Shown: positions 6,560 through 15,369, counted from the stretch's first letter. The stretch: 18,830 nucleotides of DNA from CAZZCP01 sp964653235 (GCA_964653235.1 CAZZCP010000054.1:1-18830); one strand, 5' to 3'. Made by a program: numbers and translations. Notes: generated by a model not told the origin, from the letters alone.

Positions 6560-7626
6560 AGTTCAGACTCTTGAGTTAATCTCTGAATTTCTTTTTGAAT
6601 GATTTCTTCAGCAATATTGGGAACCATTTTTAGTGCCATCTCGTGGATGATTTTAACTGCTTCCTTGCGAATCAATTCTTGTACCTCTTGATCATTGATC
6701 TGAGGTTTTTCAGGAACATTTTCAATAGTCTGTTTCACAAAAGCTTCTGCTGGTTCTGTCTCTAGAGTAGGAATGGATTGAGCTTCGACTGCAGTGGCTT
6801 CGGGGCTTGGTGGCTGTACATGGGCTGAACTTTCTTCAGTAGATTCTTTGGGCTTTGAATCTTCAGGCGACCATAAGAAATCAGAGGCATCAAAGTTTTC
6901 TTCTTCATGAGTTTCAGACTGAAAATCACCAAAGCCGAGGTCTTCGAGTTCTTCCTCTGGTATATCAACTTGAAAATGAGTGATAAGCGTATCAGAAACA
7001 GGTTCTGGTGCAGACTCTTGGACTTGTTCTTGGAATTTTTCTTTTGGTACAATTTCAGAAATATCACCTATGGGCATCTGAGAGAAAGCCTCTTCTTCTT
7101 CGGCTTCAGGAATATCAGGAATACCGAGGCTTTCAATCTTGTCAAAGCTGTCCATATTCCAATTTTCTGTCACTGCCTGTGAAGGTGGCTCTGGGCTTTT
7201 CACTTCAACAGCAGGAGTATCAGGTAATTCAATATTGTCGCCAAACAAAGGTTCTTGCGTTTTGCCAACCAGTTTTTGAACAGTGTCTCTCAGAGTTTCA
7301 GAATCAAAAGGCTTCTCTAACTTAGCATCTGCTTTGACCTGATTCATTTTTTCTGGATCGACATCCATAAATCCACTCCAGAGCAATACCACTGGAATAT
7401 TTAGAGTCTCTGGATGTGATTTGATTTCATTACAAACTTCATAACCGTTTTTCTTTTGCAACAAAACATCTAAAAACAAGATGTCGGGTTGAAAGCTTTG
7501 AGCTACTTTCATAACATCAGAGCCAATATTAACGGTCTTCAGTTCTACAGCAAAATCTTGTAGACTGAGTTCGATTACTTTTTTGATAGTTGCACTTTCA
7601 TCAGCAAGTAAGACGCGCAATGCCAT
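6556..7626 (-). CDS. Response regulator: REC domain, acidic linker, C-terminal helix
   Basis: This encodes 356 residues. Residues 1-~118 are a receiver domain with acidic pocket D9/E10, phospho-acceptor D53 (LFLDVLL), S84 (LLWSGF) and K105 (KLEKPFD). Residues ~120-300 are a low-complexity linker rich in Glu, Pro, Ser and Gln, likely disordered. The last ~45 residues (QELIRKEAVKIIHEMALKM, then VPNIAEEIIQKEIQRL) are predicted amphipathic helix. No DNA-binding or enzymatic output domain is present. Similar receiver-linker-helix proteins occur in predatory and gliding deltaproteobacterial groups, where some act in polarity or gene control; that assignment is from memory. I chose ATG 7626 (MALRVLLADES) because it gives the usual receiver N-terminus; an in-frame GTG at 7632 would add two residues. 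Neither start has a good ribosome site. Confidence 0.85.
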   Translation of the reverse strand: MALRVLLADESATIKKVIELSLQDFAVELKTVNIGSDVMKVAQSFQPDILFLDVLLQKKNGYEVCNEIKSHPETLNIPVVLLWSGFMDVDPEKMNQVKADAKLEKPFDSETLRDTVQKLVGKTQEPLFGDNIELPDTPAVEVKSPEPPSQAVTENWNMDSFDKIESLGIPDIPEAEEEEAFSQMPIGDISEIVPKEKFQEQVQESAPEPVSDTLITHFQVDIPEEELEDLGFGDFQSETHEEENFDASDFLWSPEDSKPKESTEESSAHVQPPSPEATAVEAQSIPTLETEPAEAFVKQTIENVPEKPQINDQEVQELIRKEAVKIIHEMALKMVPNIAEEIIQKEIQRLTQESEL

Positions 7627-7667
7627 GATCACAGTAAAGTATCTTTGAGTAAATCAGTCAATACCTC

Positions 7668-7687
7668 AAATGCAAGGTCTTGCATTT
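7668..7687. promoter_or_regulatory. Perfect 9-2-9 palindrome in a divergent intergenic region
   Basis: AAATGCAAG, spacer GT, then CTTGCATTT: a perfect dyad of 9 bp per arm, centred between the divergent response regulator and LptG-like genes. The 2-nt spacer is too tight for a good RNA hairpin, so a dimeric DNA-binding protein is the more likely reader. Its right arm overlaps a candidate -35 TTGCAT (7680-7685), 17 bases before TAATAT (7703-7708), pointing at the lptG-like gene. A minus-strand TTGACT lies at 7661-7656, just outside the left arm. Confidence 0.45.
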
Positions 7688-7714
7688 TACAAGGCAGAGC
7701 TCTAATATTTTGAA

Positions 7715-8794
7715 GTGTTTACGATAAGCGATCGCTATACCGCAAAGCTCTTTTTGGGTTTTTTTCTCGGTGCTCTACTGGTTTTTGTCAGCCTTTTCAT
7801 TGCTGTAGATTTTTTGTCTAAAGGTATCAAGTTTGAAGCCTCGGGAGAGATTCTTTTTCAATACTATAAGTATTCGATTCCAGCTGTGGTCTATCAAATG
7901 ATACCAATTTCTTGCATTGTGGCCACGATTTTTACCTTGAGCAATATGAACCGCAACAATGAGCTTGTGGCGCTGTTTAGCTTTGGAATGAGTTTGGCTA
8001 GAATCAGTGCCCCTATTTTGGTGATCGTAAGTTTTATCTCTATTTTTAGTTTCGTATTGAGTGATAAAATCATTCCTTCATTTACCAAGAAAAAGAACTA
8101 CGTTTACTACAAAGAGATACGCAAAAAACCAGGTTTGTACTCTATGTTAAAAAACAACCGGATTTGGTATCGAAGCGGAAATATACTCTTTAATCTAAAA
8201 ACTCTTAATCCTGAGGCCAGAAAGGCTCAAGGTGTCAGTTTTTATTACTTTGATGAAATGTGGAATCTATTACAGGTCATTAGTGCTAAAAATTTGTTTC
8301 TTGGAGATGATTCATGGCGCTTACAAGAAGGAAAACTGACCGTTTTTTTAAGCCAAGATGAATTCCCCTTGATCAAAGAATTTGCTGAAAAAGAGATTCA
8401 TATTAATGAAGAAATGAAAGATTTGCAGAGCAGTTCAGATACAGTAGATATGATGAATGTCTCTGAACTAAGACGTTTTTTAAAGAAAAATCAGGATGCT
8501 GGTCTAGATACAATTCGCTATGAAGTCGCATTCAATTCAAAATTCGCTTACGCCTTTTCTGCATTTGTTTTAGCTCTATTAGGCATTCCATTTAGTGTAA
8601 GGCACCAGAGATCGGGAGGGATAGCTCTACAAATTGCAACTTGTCTGGGTTTGGTCTTTTTATTTTGGATTGCCAATAGCTCATTTCAAAATATGGGCAA
8701 ATATGGTTATGTGAACCCTATCATTGGAGCTTGGGCAGCGAATGTTCTTTTGTTGGCATTCACCATGTTCATGCTATTGCGTTTGAGAAAATAA
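7715..8794 (+). CDS. lptG: LptF/LptG family LPS-export permease (closest to LptG)
   Basis: This encodes 359 residues, normal for the YjgP/YjgQ family. These inner-membrane permeases work with the ATPase LptB and with LptC to extract LPS and push it across the periplasm. The pattern is three N-terminal membrane spans (residues ~12-32, ~52-75, ~93-115), a periplasmic beta-rich region (~120-260, containing IWYRSGNILFNLKTLNPEAR), then three C-terminal spans (~275-295, ~303-322, ~333-354). DRYTAKLFLGFF at the N-terminus and ALLGIPFSVRHQRSGGIA before the C-terminal spans are family-typical. The only possible start is GTG 7715, since an in-frame TAA sits 12 bases upstream; no clear ribosome site precedes it. 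The partner LptF is not in the window. Confidence 0.85.
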   Translation: MFTISDRYTAKLFLGFFLGALLVFVSLFIAVDFLSKGIKFEASGEILFQYYKYSIPAVVYQMIPISCIVATIFTLSNMNRNNELVALFSFGMSLARISAPILVIVSFISIFSFVLSDKIIPSFTKKKNYVYYKEIRKKPGLYSMLKNNRIWYRSGNILFNLKTLNPEARKAQGVSFYYFDEMWNLLQVISAKNLFLGDDSWRLQEGKLTVFLSQDEFPLIKEFAEKEIHINEEMKDLQSSSDTVDMMNVSELRRFLKKNQDAGLDTIRYEVAFNSKFAYAFSAFVLALLGIPFSVRHQRSGGIALQIATCLGLVFLFWIANSSFQNMGKYGYVNPIIGAWAANVLLLAFTMFMLLRLRK

Positions 8795-8830
8795 TTGCCG
8801 TAATTATGAATATTTGGCATATTTCGCTCT

Positions 8831-9415
8831 ATGTCAGTATTAGAAGTTTTTACCTATCCACATCCAGTTTTAAAGAAGATTGCTGAGCCGATTCAAGAGG
8901 TCGACGACGAGATACGTAAGTTGGCTCAAGATATGCTTGATACCATGTACAATGCACCTGGTGTTGGATTGGCTGCCCCTCAAGTGGGCAAAAGTATTCG
9001 TTTGATTGTTATTGATACTCGGTCTCGCGACGAAAATGGCGAGCCAACAACAGAAGATATGACCGAGCTGGAACAGGCGGTGCAATATCCTTTGATTTTG
9101 ATCAATCCTGAAATTGTAAAGAAAGAGGGAGATATCAAATGGGAAGAGGGCTGTTTGAGTGTTCCTGGATATACCGAAGAAGTAGAGCGGGCTCGATATA
9201 TTGAATGCAAGGCTTTAAATGAAAAAGGTGAAGAGGTTCTGATTCAAAGTGACGGCTTACTTGCCGTTTGCATTCAACATGAATTGGATCACCTAGAGGG
9301 GAAAGTCTTTATCGAAAGATTGAGTACTTTAAAGAGAAACCGACTTAAAACAAAGATAAAGAAATTTGGCTATCCAACCACCTACAACCAAGACTCTGAG
9401 GCTTCCCAAGAATGA
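8831..9415 (+). CDS. def: Peptide deformylase
   Basis: The 194-residue cytoplasmic metalloenzyme removes the formyl group from nascent N-formyl-methionine. All three signature motifs are present: I GVGLAAPQVG (residues 44-53), II EEGCLSVPG (metal ligand C108), and III QHELDHLEG (ligands H150 and H154, catalytic E151). An insertion of about 18 mostly acidic and polar residues (DENGEPTTEDMTELEQAV, ~67-84) between motifs I and II makes it longer than E. coli Def (169 residues). It overlaps fmt in ATGA (9412-9415), so production of the enzymes that add and remove the formyl group is coupled. It begins 36 bases after the LptG-like gene and may share its transcript. Confidence 0.97.
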   Translation: MSVLEVFTYPHPVLKKIAEPIQEVDDEIRKLAQDMLDTMYNAPGVGLAAPQVGKSIRLIVIDTRSRDENGEPTTEDMTELEQAVQYPLILINPEIVKKEGDIKWEEGCLSVPGYTEEVERARYIECKALNEKGEEVLIQSDGLLAVCIQHELDHLEGKVFIERLSTLKRNRLKTKIKKFGYPTTYNQDSEASQE

Positions 9416-10341
9416 GTCGTATTCGAATCTTATTTATGGGAACAGCTGACTTTGCTGTGCCCAGTTTGCAGCAATGCTTTGATGATGAACATTATGAAGT
9501 GGTTTCTGTCATTACTCAGCCCGATCGGCCTGCTGGTCGAAAGATGCAATTGCAAGCGAGTCCTGTAAAACAAAAAGCCCTTGAGCGTGGTCTTAAGGTC
9601 TTAACTCCTGAAAGAGTCAATGAGCAATTGGAAGAGATAAAAACACTGCGTGCTGAGATCGCAGTTGTGATTGCCTTTGGTCAAATCCTTTCTCAGGAAT
9701 TTCTCGATTTATTTCCTTACGGAGCGGTGAACTTACATGCTAGTTTGCTTCCTCGCTGGCGCGGAGCAGCTCCTATTCAAAGAGCAATTATGGCTGGCGA
9801 CGCTGAAACAGGGGTAGCTTTGCAAAAGATCGTCTATGAATTGGATGCGGGAGATGTTTTAGGTGTACGCAAAGTGGATTTGCATCCCGATGAAAAAGCA
9901 GATCAACTCTATGAGAGGCTCAAAGCCTTAGGGCCTAATCTGATTCACATTGAGCTAATGGATTATATTCGCGGCAATCTCTCTGGCAAGAAGCAAGATG
10001 AGTCGCAAGTTACGATAGCTAAAAAAATCAAGAAAGCAGAAGGTGAGATTCAATGGGGCAAACCAGCTATTGAGATCTACAATTCTTTTCGTGGTCTTTA
10101 TATTTGGCCTGGAACCTGGACGCAATGGGATGGTAAAAAATTAAAGATTCTAGAAATGCAAATCTGTAACATGAATGGCAAAGCTGGTGAGGTTCTTGAG
10201 ATAGAAAGAGAGAGTTTTGTGGTCGGCTGCGGTGAGCAAAGTCTAAAAATCAGTCGTGTTCAAATTGAATCACGCGCTAAGCAAAGCGTTCGGGACTTTT
10301 TAAATTCGCAGAAGCTTCAATTGGGCTTTCGTTTTTCTTAA
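9412..10341 (+). CDS. fmt: Methionyl-tRNA formyltransferase
   Basis: The 309-residue enzyme transfers a formyl group from 10-formyl-tetrahydrofolate to Met-tRNAfMet. Seen: N-terminal FMGTADFAVPSL, TQPDRPAGRKMQLQASPVKQ, and the catalytic region VNLHASLLPRWRGAAPIQ with N107 and H109, followed by D145 in YELDAGDVL. The C-terminal OB-like tRNA-binding domain starts near residue 205 (AEGEIQWGKPAIEIYNSFRG and LYIWPGTWTQW). Its start overlaps the def stop by four bases. A 20-base gap separates it from rpe. Confidence 0.97.
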   Translation: MSRIRILFMGTADFAVPSLQQCFDDEHYEVVSVITQPDRPAGRKMQLQASPVKQKALERGLKVLTPERVNEQLEEIKTLRAEIAVVIAFGQILSQEFLDLFPYGAVNLHASLLPRWRGAAPIQRAIMAGDAETGVALQKIVYELDAGDVLGVRKVDLHPDEKADQLYERLKALGPNLIHIELMDYIRGNLSGKKQDESQVTIAKKIKKAEGEIQWGKPAIEIYNSFRGLYIWPGTWTQWDGKKLKILEMQICNMNGKAGEVLEIERESFVVGCGEQSLKISRVQIESRAKQSVRDFLNSQKLQLGFRFS

Positions 10342-10361
10342 TTTCTTGCTAATTCATTGTT

Positions 10362-11000
10362 ATGAAAAAATATATTGCTCCAAGTATTTTATCTGCCGAT
10401 TTTGCCTATTTAGATCGAGATATTCAAAGTGTTCTACAGGCTGGCGCAGATTGGATTCACATTGATGTTATGGATGGGCATTTTGTACCAAATCTAACGA
10501 TAGGTGCTCCTGTTGTTAAAAGTATTCGCAAACACACCAATGCTTTTTTAGATTCACACTTAATGATTTCAGAGCCTGAAAAATATATCGAAGACTTTGC
10601 CAAAGCAGGATCGGATGCGATTACTTTTCATGTAGAGGCAGCAAAAAATGCTTTCGAGTTAATTGCTCGAATTCACGATTTAGGCTGTAAGGCAGGAATC
10701 AGCTTGCGCCCAAAAACTCCAGTGGATGAGATTGCTCCTTTTTTGTCTAAGCTAGACTTGGTATTGGTGATGACGGTAGAGCCCGGTTTTGGAGGGCAGA
10801 GTTTTATGCAAGATCAAGTCGATAAAATCTCTTATGTTCGTGAACATGCTCCTGAGATCAATATTTCTGTCGACGGAGGAATCAAAGCCGATACGGCCAA
10901 GATCTGTAGTGATGCTGGTGCAAATGTTTTTGTAGCCGGCAGTTTTATTTTTAAAGGGAATCACCAAGAGAGAATTCAGCAACTTCGAGAGAATATATGA
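10362..11000 (+). CDS. rpe: Ribulose-phosphate 3-epimerase
   Basis: The 212-residue TIM-barrel enzyme interconverts ribulose-5-phosphate and xylulose-5-phosphate in the pentose phosphate pathway. Motifs: APSILSADF (residues 6-14), WIHIDVMDGHFVPNLTIG (metal and catalytic H33 and D35), DSHLMISEPEKYI (H66), the VLVMTVEPGFGGQSFM phosphate loop, ISVDGGIKADTA with the second catalytic Asp, and VAGSFIFK. Length is slightly below the usual 220-225 with no missing motif. Its TGA overlaps the hutH ATG by four bases, an unusual coupling of a pentose phosphate enzyme to histidine degradation. Confidence 0.97.
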   Translation: MKKYIAPSILSADFAYLDRDIQSVLQAGADWIHIDVMDGHFVPNLTIGAPVVKSIRKHTNAFLDSHLMISEPEKYIEDFAKAGSDAITFHVEAAKNAFELIARIHDLGCKAGISLRPKTPVDEIAPFLSKLDLVLVMTVEPGFGGQSFMQDQVDKISYVREHAPEINISVDGGIKADTAKICSDAGANVFVAGSFIFKGNHQERIQQLRENI

Positions 11001-12494
11001 TTCAAATTTCCGGAAGCGATCTTGATCTAAAAAAAGTCTGGGCTGTTGCTTATCAGAATGAAAAAGTAGCACTGAGTAATGAAGCAAAAGAAAAAGTTCA
11101 ACTAAGCCGCGACTACATTCTCAAAAAGATGAAAGAACCAGAACCTATTTATGGCGTAAATACAGGCTTTGGTGCTTTTTCTTCGGTACGCATCTCGAAT
11201 GAAAAAATTGAGCAACTTCAACTAAACATTATTCGATCGCACTCATGCGGTGTAGGCGAGCCTTTTACCAAAGAAGAAACTAGAGCCATTATGCTACTTC
11301 GGGCCAACGCTCTTGCTACGGGGCATTCAGGCATTCGGGTTGAGGTGATTGAAAAAATCATTGAATGTTTAAATCTAGATGTGATTCCTGTCATTCCAAG
11401 TCAGGGCAGCGTTGGGGCTAGTGGTGATCTTGCGCCTCTTTCTCACTTGGCATTGGCCCTTATTGGTGAGGGCGAGGTTTGGCACAATGGCAGCCTAAGT
11501 GCTGCAGATAAAGTTTTTGCAGAGTTTAAGATCTCTCCGTNNNNNNNNNNGCCAAGTGATGACCGCCGTGGGGATGCTCTATGCGGCTGAAGCCATTCGC
11601 TTGAGCTGGGTCTGTGATATTGCCGGTGCCATGAGTTTAGAAGCTCTTTTTGGTAGCCGTAAAGCCTTTGATCCATTGATTCCACAAACCAGAAGACATC
11701 CAGGTGAAGCAAAGACAGCGCGAAATCTTTTAAAAATTTTAGGGCAAAACTCAAGCATTTCGGCCTCTCATGAAACTTGTGGGCGTGTTCAAGATGCCTA
11801 TTCTCTTCGCTGTATGCCGGCTGTTCATGGTGCTGCCAAAGATGCTCTTCGCCGTACGATTCAAACACTTGAGATAGAAGCCAATTCATCAACCGACAAT
11901 CCTTTGGTCTTTCCTGCTGAGGATAAAATTTTATCTTGTGGCAACTTTCATGGTGAACCGGTTGCTTTTGTTCTCGATTATTTGTGTATTGCTATGGCTG
12001 CAACAACTTCAATTTCTGAGTGTCGAATTGAAAAACTCATCAATCCAGCCATGAGTGGGCTTCCTGCTTTTTTGGCTGAAGATGGAGGCTTGCATAGTGG
12101 TTTAATGATTGTTCAAGTTGCAGCAGCTTCATTGGTGAGTGAGAACAAAATTTTATCCCATCCAGCTTCTGTCGATAGTATTCCAACATCTGCCGACAAA
12201 GAAGACCATGTGAGTATGGGTACAATTGCAGCAAGAAAACTTGGTAAGATTATAAAAAACTCTGAAAGTGTAGTGGCCATGGAGCTTTTGAGTGCGTGCC
12301 AAGCTTTAGACTTTCGCAGGCCATTAGAGCCGGCAGCGGGCGTGAAAGTAGCTTATGACTTGATTCGTGAACAGGTAAGCTATGCCAAAGAAGATCGAGT
12401 TTTTGCCAGAGACATTGAAAAGATTAGAACTTTAATTCGAAGCAATAGCATTACCAATGCGGTAATGGAAAAAGTAGGAGTACTTGAATGTTAA
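10997..12494 (+). CDS. hutH: Histidine ammonia-lyase (interrupted by an assembly gap)
   Basis: This enzyme removes ammonia from L-histidine to give trans-urocanate, the first step of histidine degradation. The N-terminal part has YGVNTGFGAF (residues 52-61) and QGSVGASGDLAPLSHLALA, whose A141-S142-G143 self-cyclises to the MIO prosthetic group. Ten Ns (11541-11550) follow, after which the frame changes from 2 to 3. Downstream are VQDAYSLRCMPAVHGA, IEANSSTDNPLVF, GNFHGEPVAF and SHPASVDSIPTSADKEDHVS. By alignment from memory with Pseudomonas HutH, about 15 residues around the conserved KEGLALxNG segment are missing, so the true gap should be near 42 bases and a multiple of three. 181 plus 313 visible residues plus ~15 gives the usual ~510. 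I judge the gene intact and the frame change an artefact of the N placeholder. The end overlaps hutU by seven bases. Confidence 0.95.
11541..11550. other. Assembly gap (10 Ns) inside hutH
   Basis: Ten undetermined bases. The upstream piece leaves one base of an open codon (CCG T) and the downstream piece begins with two (GC CAA), so a real gap of 3n bases makes the frames agree, whereas 10 does not. The N count is therefore a placeholder, not a measured length. Confidence 0.95.
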
Positions 12495-14125
12495 AATCAC
12501 CAAGAGGAATTGAATTGCATTGCAAAGGCTGGCTGCAAGAAGCCGCCTACCGAATGATTCAGAATAATCTCGACCCAGAGGTTGCTGAGAAACCCGAAGA
12601 ACTGATTGTTTATGGCGGAATAGGTAAGGCAGCTCGCGATCAAGAGTGTCTACAAAAAATTCTAGAGAGTTTGCGCAGTCTTGAAAATGATGAGACTCTT
12701 TTGGTGCAGTCTGGAAAACCAATCGGTGTGATTCAAACCCATGAGGATGCACCTAGGGTCTTGATTGCCAACTCAAACTTGGTTCCCAATTGGGCGAATT
12801 GGGATCATTTTCATGAGCTCGATCAAAAAGGCCTAATGATGTATGGTCAAATGACTGCTGGCTCCTGGATCTACATTGGCACTCAGGGAATAGTACAAGG
12901 CACTTACGAAACCTTTGTCGAAGCGGGAAGACAACATTTTAATGGCGACCTTAGTGGTAGAGTTATTTTAACTGCCGGTCTTGGTGGAATGGGTGGAGCC
13001 CAACCGCTGGCAGGTGTTTTTGCCGGTGCTTGCGTTCTGGCAGTTGAAGTTGATCCTGAGAGAATACAAAAGCGACTGCAAACCAAATATGTGGATGAGC
13101 TTGCTGATAATTTAGAAGATGCGCTGCAAAGAATTGAGAACTACAAACAAAAATCGGAAGCAAAATCTGTAGCTCTTTGCGGAAATATGGCCACCATAAT
13201 TCACCAAATGCTAGAGAAAAATTTTACTCCAGACATTTTGACCGATCAAACTTCAGCTCATGATCCTTTGAATGGCTATATTCCAGAAGCTTATACATTA
13301 GAAGAGGCGGCAAAACTGCGCAGTTCAGATCGAAAAACCTATGAAGAAAAATCGATTCAAAGTATGCGAAAGCATGTTGAAGGCATGCTTGAAATGCAAA
13401 AGCGAGGCAGTATCACCTTTGATTATGGCAATAATATTCGTGCTCAAGCCGAAAGAGCTGGCTGCAAAGATGCCTTTAATTTTCCAGGTTTTGTTCCAGC
13501 TTATATACGTCCTCTTTTTTGTAAAGGCTCTGGCCCCTTTCGCTGGGTTGCTCTCTCGGGAGATGAGAATGATATTCAAGTTACCGATGATGCTTTAAGA
13601 GAATTGTTTCCCCATAAAAAGCATTTGTTGCGTTGGTTGGATATGGCTGAAGAGAGGATTGCTTTTCAAGGTTTGCCGGCAAGAATTTGTTGGCTAGAGT
13701 ATGGAGAGCGAGCTCAAGCAGGTTTAAAATTCAATGAACTGGTTCGCGATGGAAAAGTGAAAGCCCCAATCGTAATAGGACGCGATCATCTCGACTGCGG
13801 CTCGGTGGCTTCGCCCAACCGAGAAACCGAAGCCATGCTCGATGGTAGTGATGCAGTTTCTGATTGGCCGATACTCAATGCGTTTAGCAATGTGGCTTGC
13901 GGCGCAACTTGGGTGAGTTTTCACCATGGTGGTGGTGTGGGTATGGGCTACAGTCAACACTCTGGCCAAGTCATTCTTGCTGATGGTACAGATGCAGCGG
14001 CAAAAAGACTAAAACGAGTTTTGACTGCCGATCCTGCCATGGGCGTGTTTCGACACTTAGATGCAGGTTATGATTTGGCCAAGCAAACCGCTCGTGAAAG
14101 AGGAGTCAAATCTCCTTGGCTATAA
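12488..14125 (+). CDS. hutU: Urocanate hydratase (urocanase)
   Basis: The 545-residue cytoplasmic enzyme uses tightly bound NAD+ to convert urocanate to imidazolonepropionate, the second step of histidine degradation. Motifs in order: YGGIGKAARD (residues ~42-51), LVQSGKPIGV, MYGQMTAGSWIYIGTQGIVQ followed by GTYETF, TAGLGGMGGAQPLA (NAD-binding region), DQTSAHDPLNGY, GLPARICW with C401, which aligns with the reactive cysteine of Pseudomonas urocanase, GRDHLDCGSVASPNRETEAM, and HHGGGVGMGYSQHSG. It starts inside the 3' end of hutH and ends inside the 5' end of hutI, so all three hut genes are translationally linked. Confidence 0.97.
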   Translation: MLKSPRGIELHCKGWLQEAAYRMIQNNLDPEVAEKPEELIVYGGIGKAARDQECLQKILESLRSLENDETLLVQSGKPIGVIQTHEDAPRVLIANSNLVPNWANWDHFHELDQKGLMMYGQMTAGSWIYIGTQGIVQGTYETFVEAGRQHFNGDLSGRVILTAGLGGMGGAQPLAGVFAGACVLAVEVDPERIQKRLQTKYVDELADNLEDALQRIENYKQKSEAKSVALCGNMATIIHQMLEKNFTPDILTDQTSAHDPLNGYIPEAYTLEEAAKLRSSDRKTYEEKSIQSMRKHVEGMLEMQKRGSITFDYGNNIRAQAERAGCKDAFNFPGFVPAYIRPLFCKGSGPFRWVALSGDENDIQVTDDALRELFPHKKHLLRWLDMAEERIAFQGLPARICWLEYGERAQAGLKFNELVRDGKVKAPIVIGRDHLDCGSVASPNRETEAMLDGSDAVSDWPILNAFSNVACGATWVSFHHGGGVGMGYSQHSGQVILADGTDAAAKRLKRVLTADPAMGVFRHLDAGYDLAKQTARERGVKSPWL

Positions 14126-15312
14126 AAATCTTTACTAACATTGCAAAGCTCTATGACTTTGCCAAGGTCGCCAATAAAGATGGAAGACGGATTCGCTCAG
14201 AAGACATCGATGCAGTTAAGAATGCGAGTTTGGTCACTGAAAAAGGTCGAATTTTGTGGTTGGGGCCAGCTAAAAAATGTCCTTTCAAATCTAAGTCAGT
14301 TGTCGATTGCAAAGGCTTGATTGCAATGCCGGCATTTACAGAGTGTCACACGCACTCTATTTTTGCTGGCAATCGCTCGAGTGAATTTGAGCTTCGCAAC
14401 CAAGGTGTGAGTTATCAAGAGATCGCAGCGCAAGGGGGAGGAATAGCCAGCACTGTAAAAGCGACTCGAAAAGCCAGTGAAGAAGAACTCTTAGTTTTAG
14501 CTCAAAAGAGAGTGAAAAGATTTGTAGAGCAAGGGGTAAGTACTCTTGAGGTGAAAAGTGGTTACGCACTCACTCCAGTAGGTGAGCAGAAAATGCTTCG
14601 TGTTGCCAGTAATTTAAAAGGCCCTCGAATCATTAAGACCTATTTAGGTCCCCATTCTAAAGCCGATGATAGGTATTTTGAAAGAGTCCTTCAGCAGATA
14701 CCCAAAATTAAAAAACTCGCCGATCGAGTCGATATTTTTATTGAAAAAAACTATTTTAGTTTGCAAGAGGGCAAAGAATATATTGAATTGGCCAAAGCCC
14801 ATGAACTTGCTTTTACCATTCATGCAGATCAAATGTCCCATACCGGAGCCTCGCGACTGGGGGCACAAATGGGGGCTCAATCGGTCGATCATGTGGTCGA
14901 GGTGAGTTCCGAAGACATTGATGTTCTAGCTCGTAGTCAGACAACAGCTGTGCTCTTGCCAGGAGCTGATCGCTACACACATATGCCTTATCCTCCGGCA
15001 AGAAAACTCATTGATTCTGGTGTTAGACTTGCTCTTGCCACTGATTTTAATCCTGGAACCTGCCCTTCTCAAGATTTGGCCTTTATTGGTTTTTTAGCGA
15101 GAATTGAGATGAAAATGTCTCTTGCAGAAATTCTATCTGCCTATACCTACGGGGCGGCTTCAGCTCTTGGCTTGCAAAATGAGCTTGGCAGCTTAGAGGT
15201 GGGTAAGCAAGCTGACTTTATTTTGCTCGATGGAGTGCTTGAAGATTTGTTTTACTCTGTCGGACAAACACCAGTTCGTTCAACCTATAAAAGTGCTCGA
15301 AAAATTTTTTGA
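14116..15312 (+). CDS. hutI: Imidazolonepropionase (TTG start)
   Basis: The 398-residue metal-dependent amidohydrolase opens imidazolonepropionate to N-formimino-L-glutamate, the third step of histidine degradation. Seen: ECHTHSIFAGNRSSEFELR (metal ligands H78 and H80), QGGGIASTVKATR, EVKSGYAL, FTIHADQMSHTGASRLGAQM with the third-strand His, and ATDFNPGTCPSQDLAF with the metal-binding Asp. SLEVGKQADFILLDG forms the C-terminal beta domain. I accept TTG 14116 because AGAGGAG (14099-14105) lies 10 bases upstream and no ATG is available in frame near the N-terminus. It overlaps hutU by 10 bases. No hutG or hutF follows, so the fate of formiminoglutamate is not visible here. Confidence 0.95.
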   Translation: MAIKIFTNIAKLYDFAKVANKDGRRIRSEDIDAVKNASLVTEKGRILWLGPAKKCPFKSKSVVDCKGLIAMPAFTECHTHSIFAGNRSSEFELRNQGVSYQEIAAQGGGIASTVKATRKASEEELLVLAQKRVKRFVEQGVSTLEVKSGYALTPVGEQKMLRVASNLKGPRIIKTYLGPHSKADDRYFERVLQQIPKIKKLADRVDIFIEKNYFSLQEGKEYIELAKAHELAFTIHADQMSHTGASRLGAQMGAQSVDHVVEVSSEDIDVLARSQTTAVLLPGADRYTHMPYPPARKLIDSGVRLALATDFNPGTCPSQDLAFIGFLARIEMKMSLAEILSAYTYGAASALGLQNELGSLEVGKQADFILLDGVLEDLFYSVGQTPVRSTYKSARKIF

Positions 15313-15369
15313 TTGTTTTAGGCTATCGATTGGCTTTGTCTTCATCTTATTTCATGCTAGCCTATATTC

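Noticed and set aside
6907..7325. Overlapping plus-strand frames opposite the response regulator linker
   Set aside because: The repetitive GAA/GAG-rich linker codons create open antisense frames by composition alone.
12432..12752. 106-codon minus-strand frame across the hutH/hutU junction, and similar long antisense frames in hutU and hutI
   Set aside because: They lie opposite well-identified enzymes with strong motifs and have no protein-like features or ribosome sites; they are shadows of the coding strand.
15320..15364. TAGGCTA and TAGCCTA inverted pair before the DUF2723 gene
   Set aside because: Only 7 bp arms separated by 31 bases with no extension; chance is a sufficient explanation.
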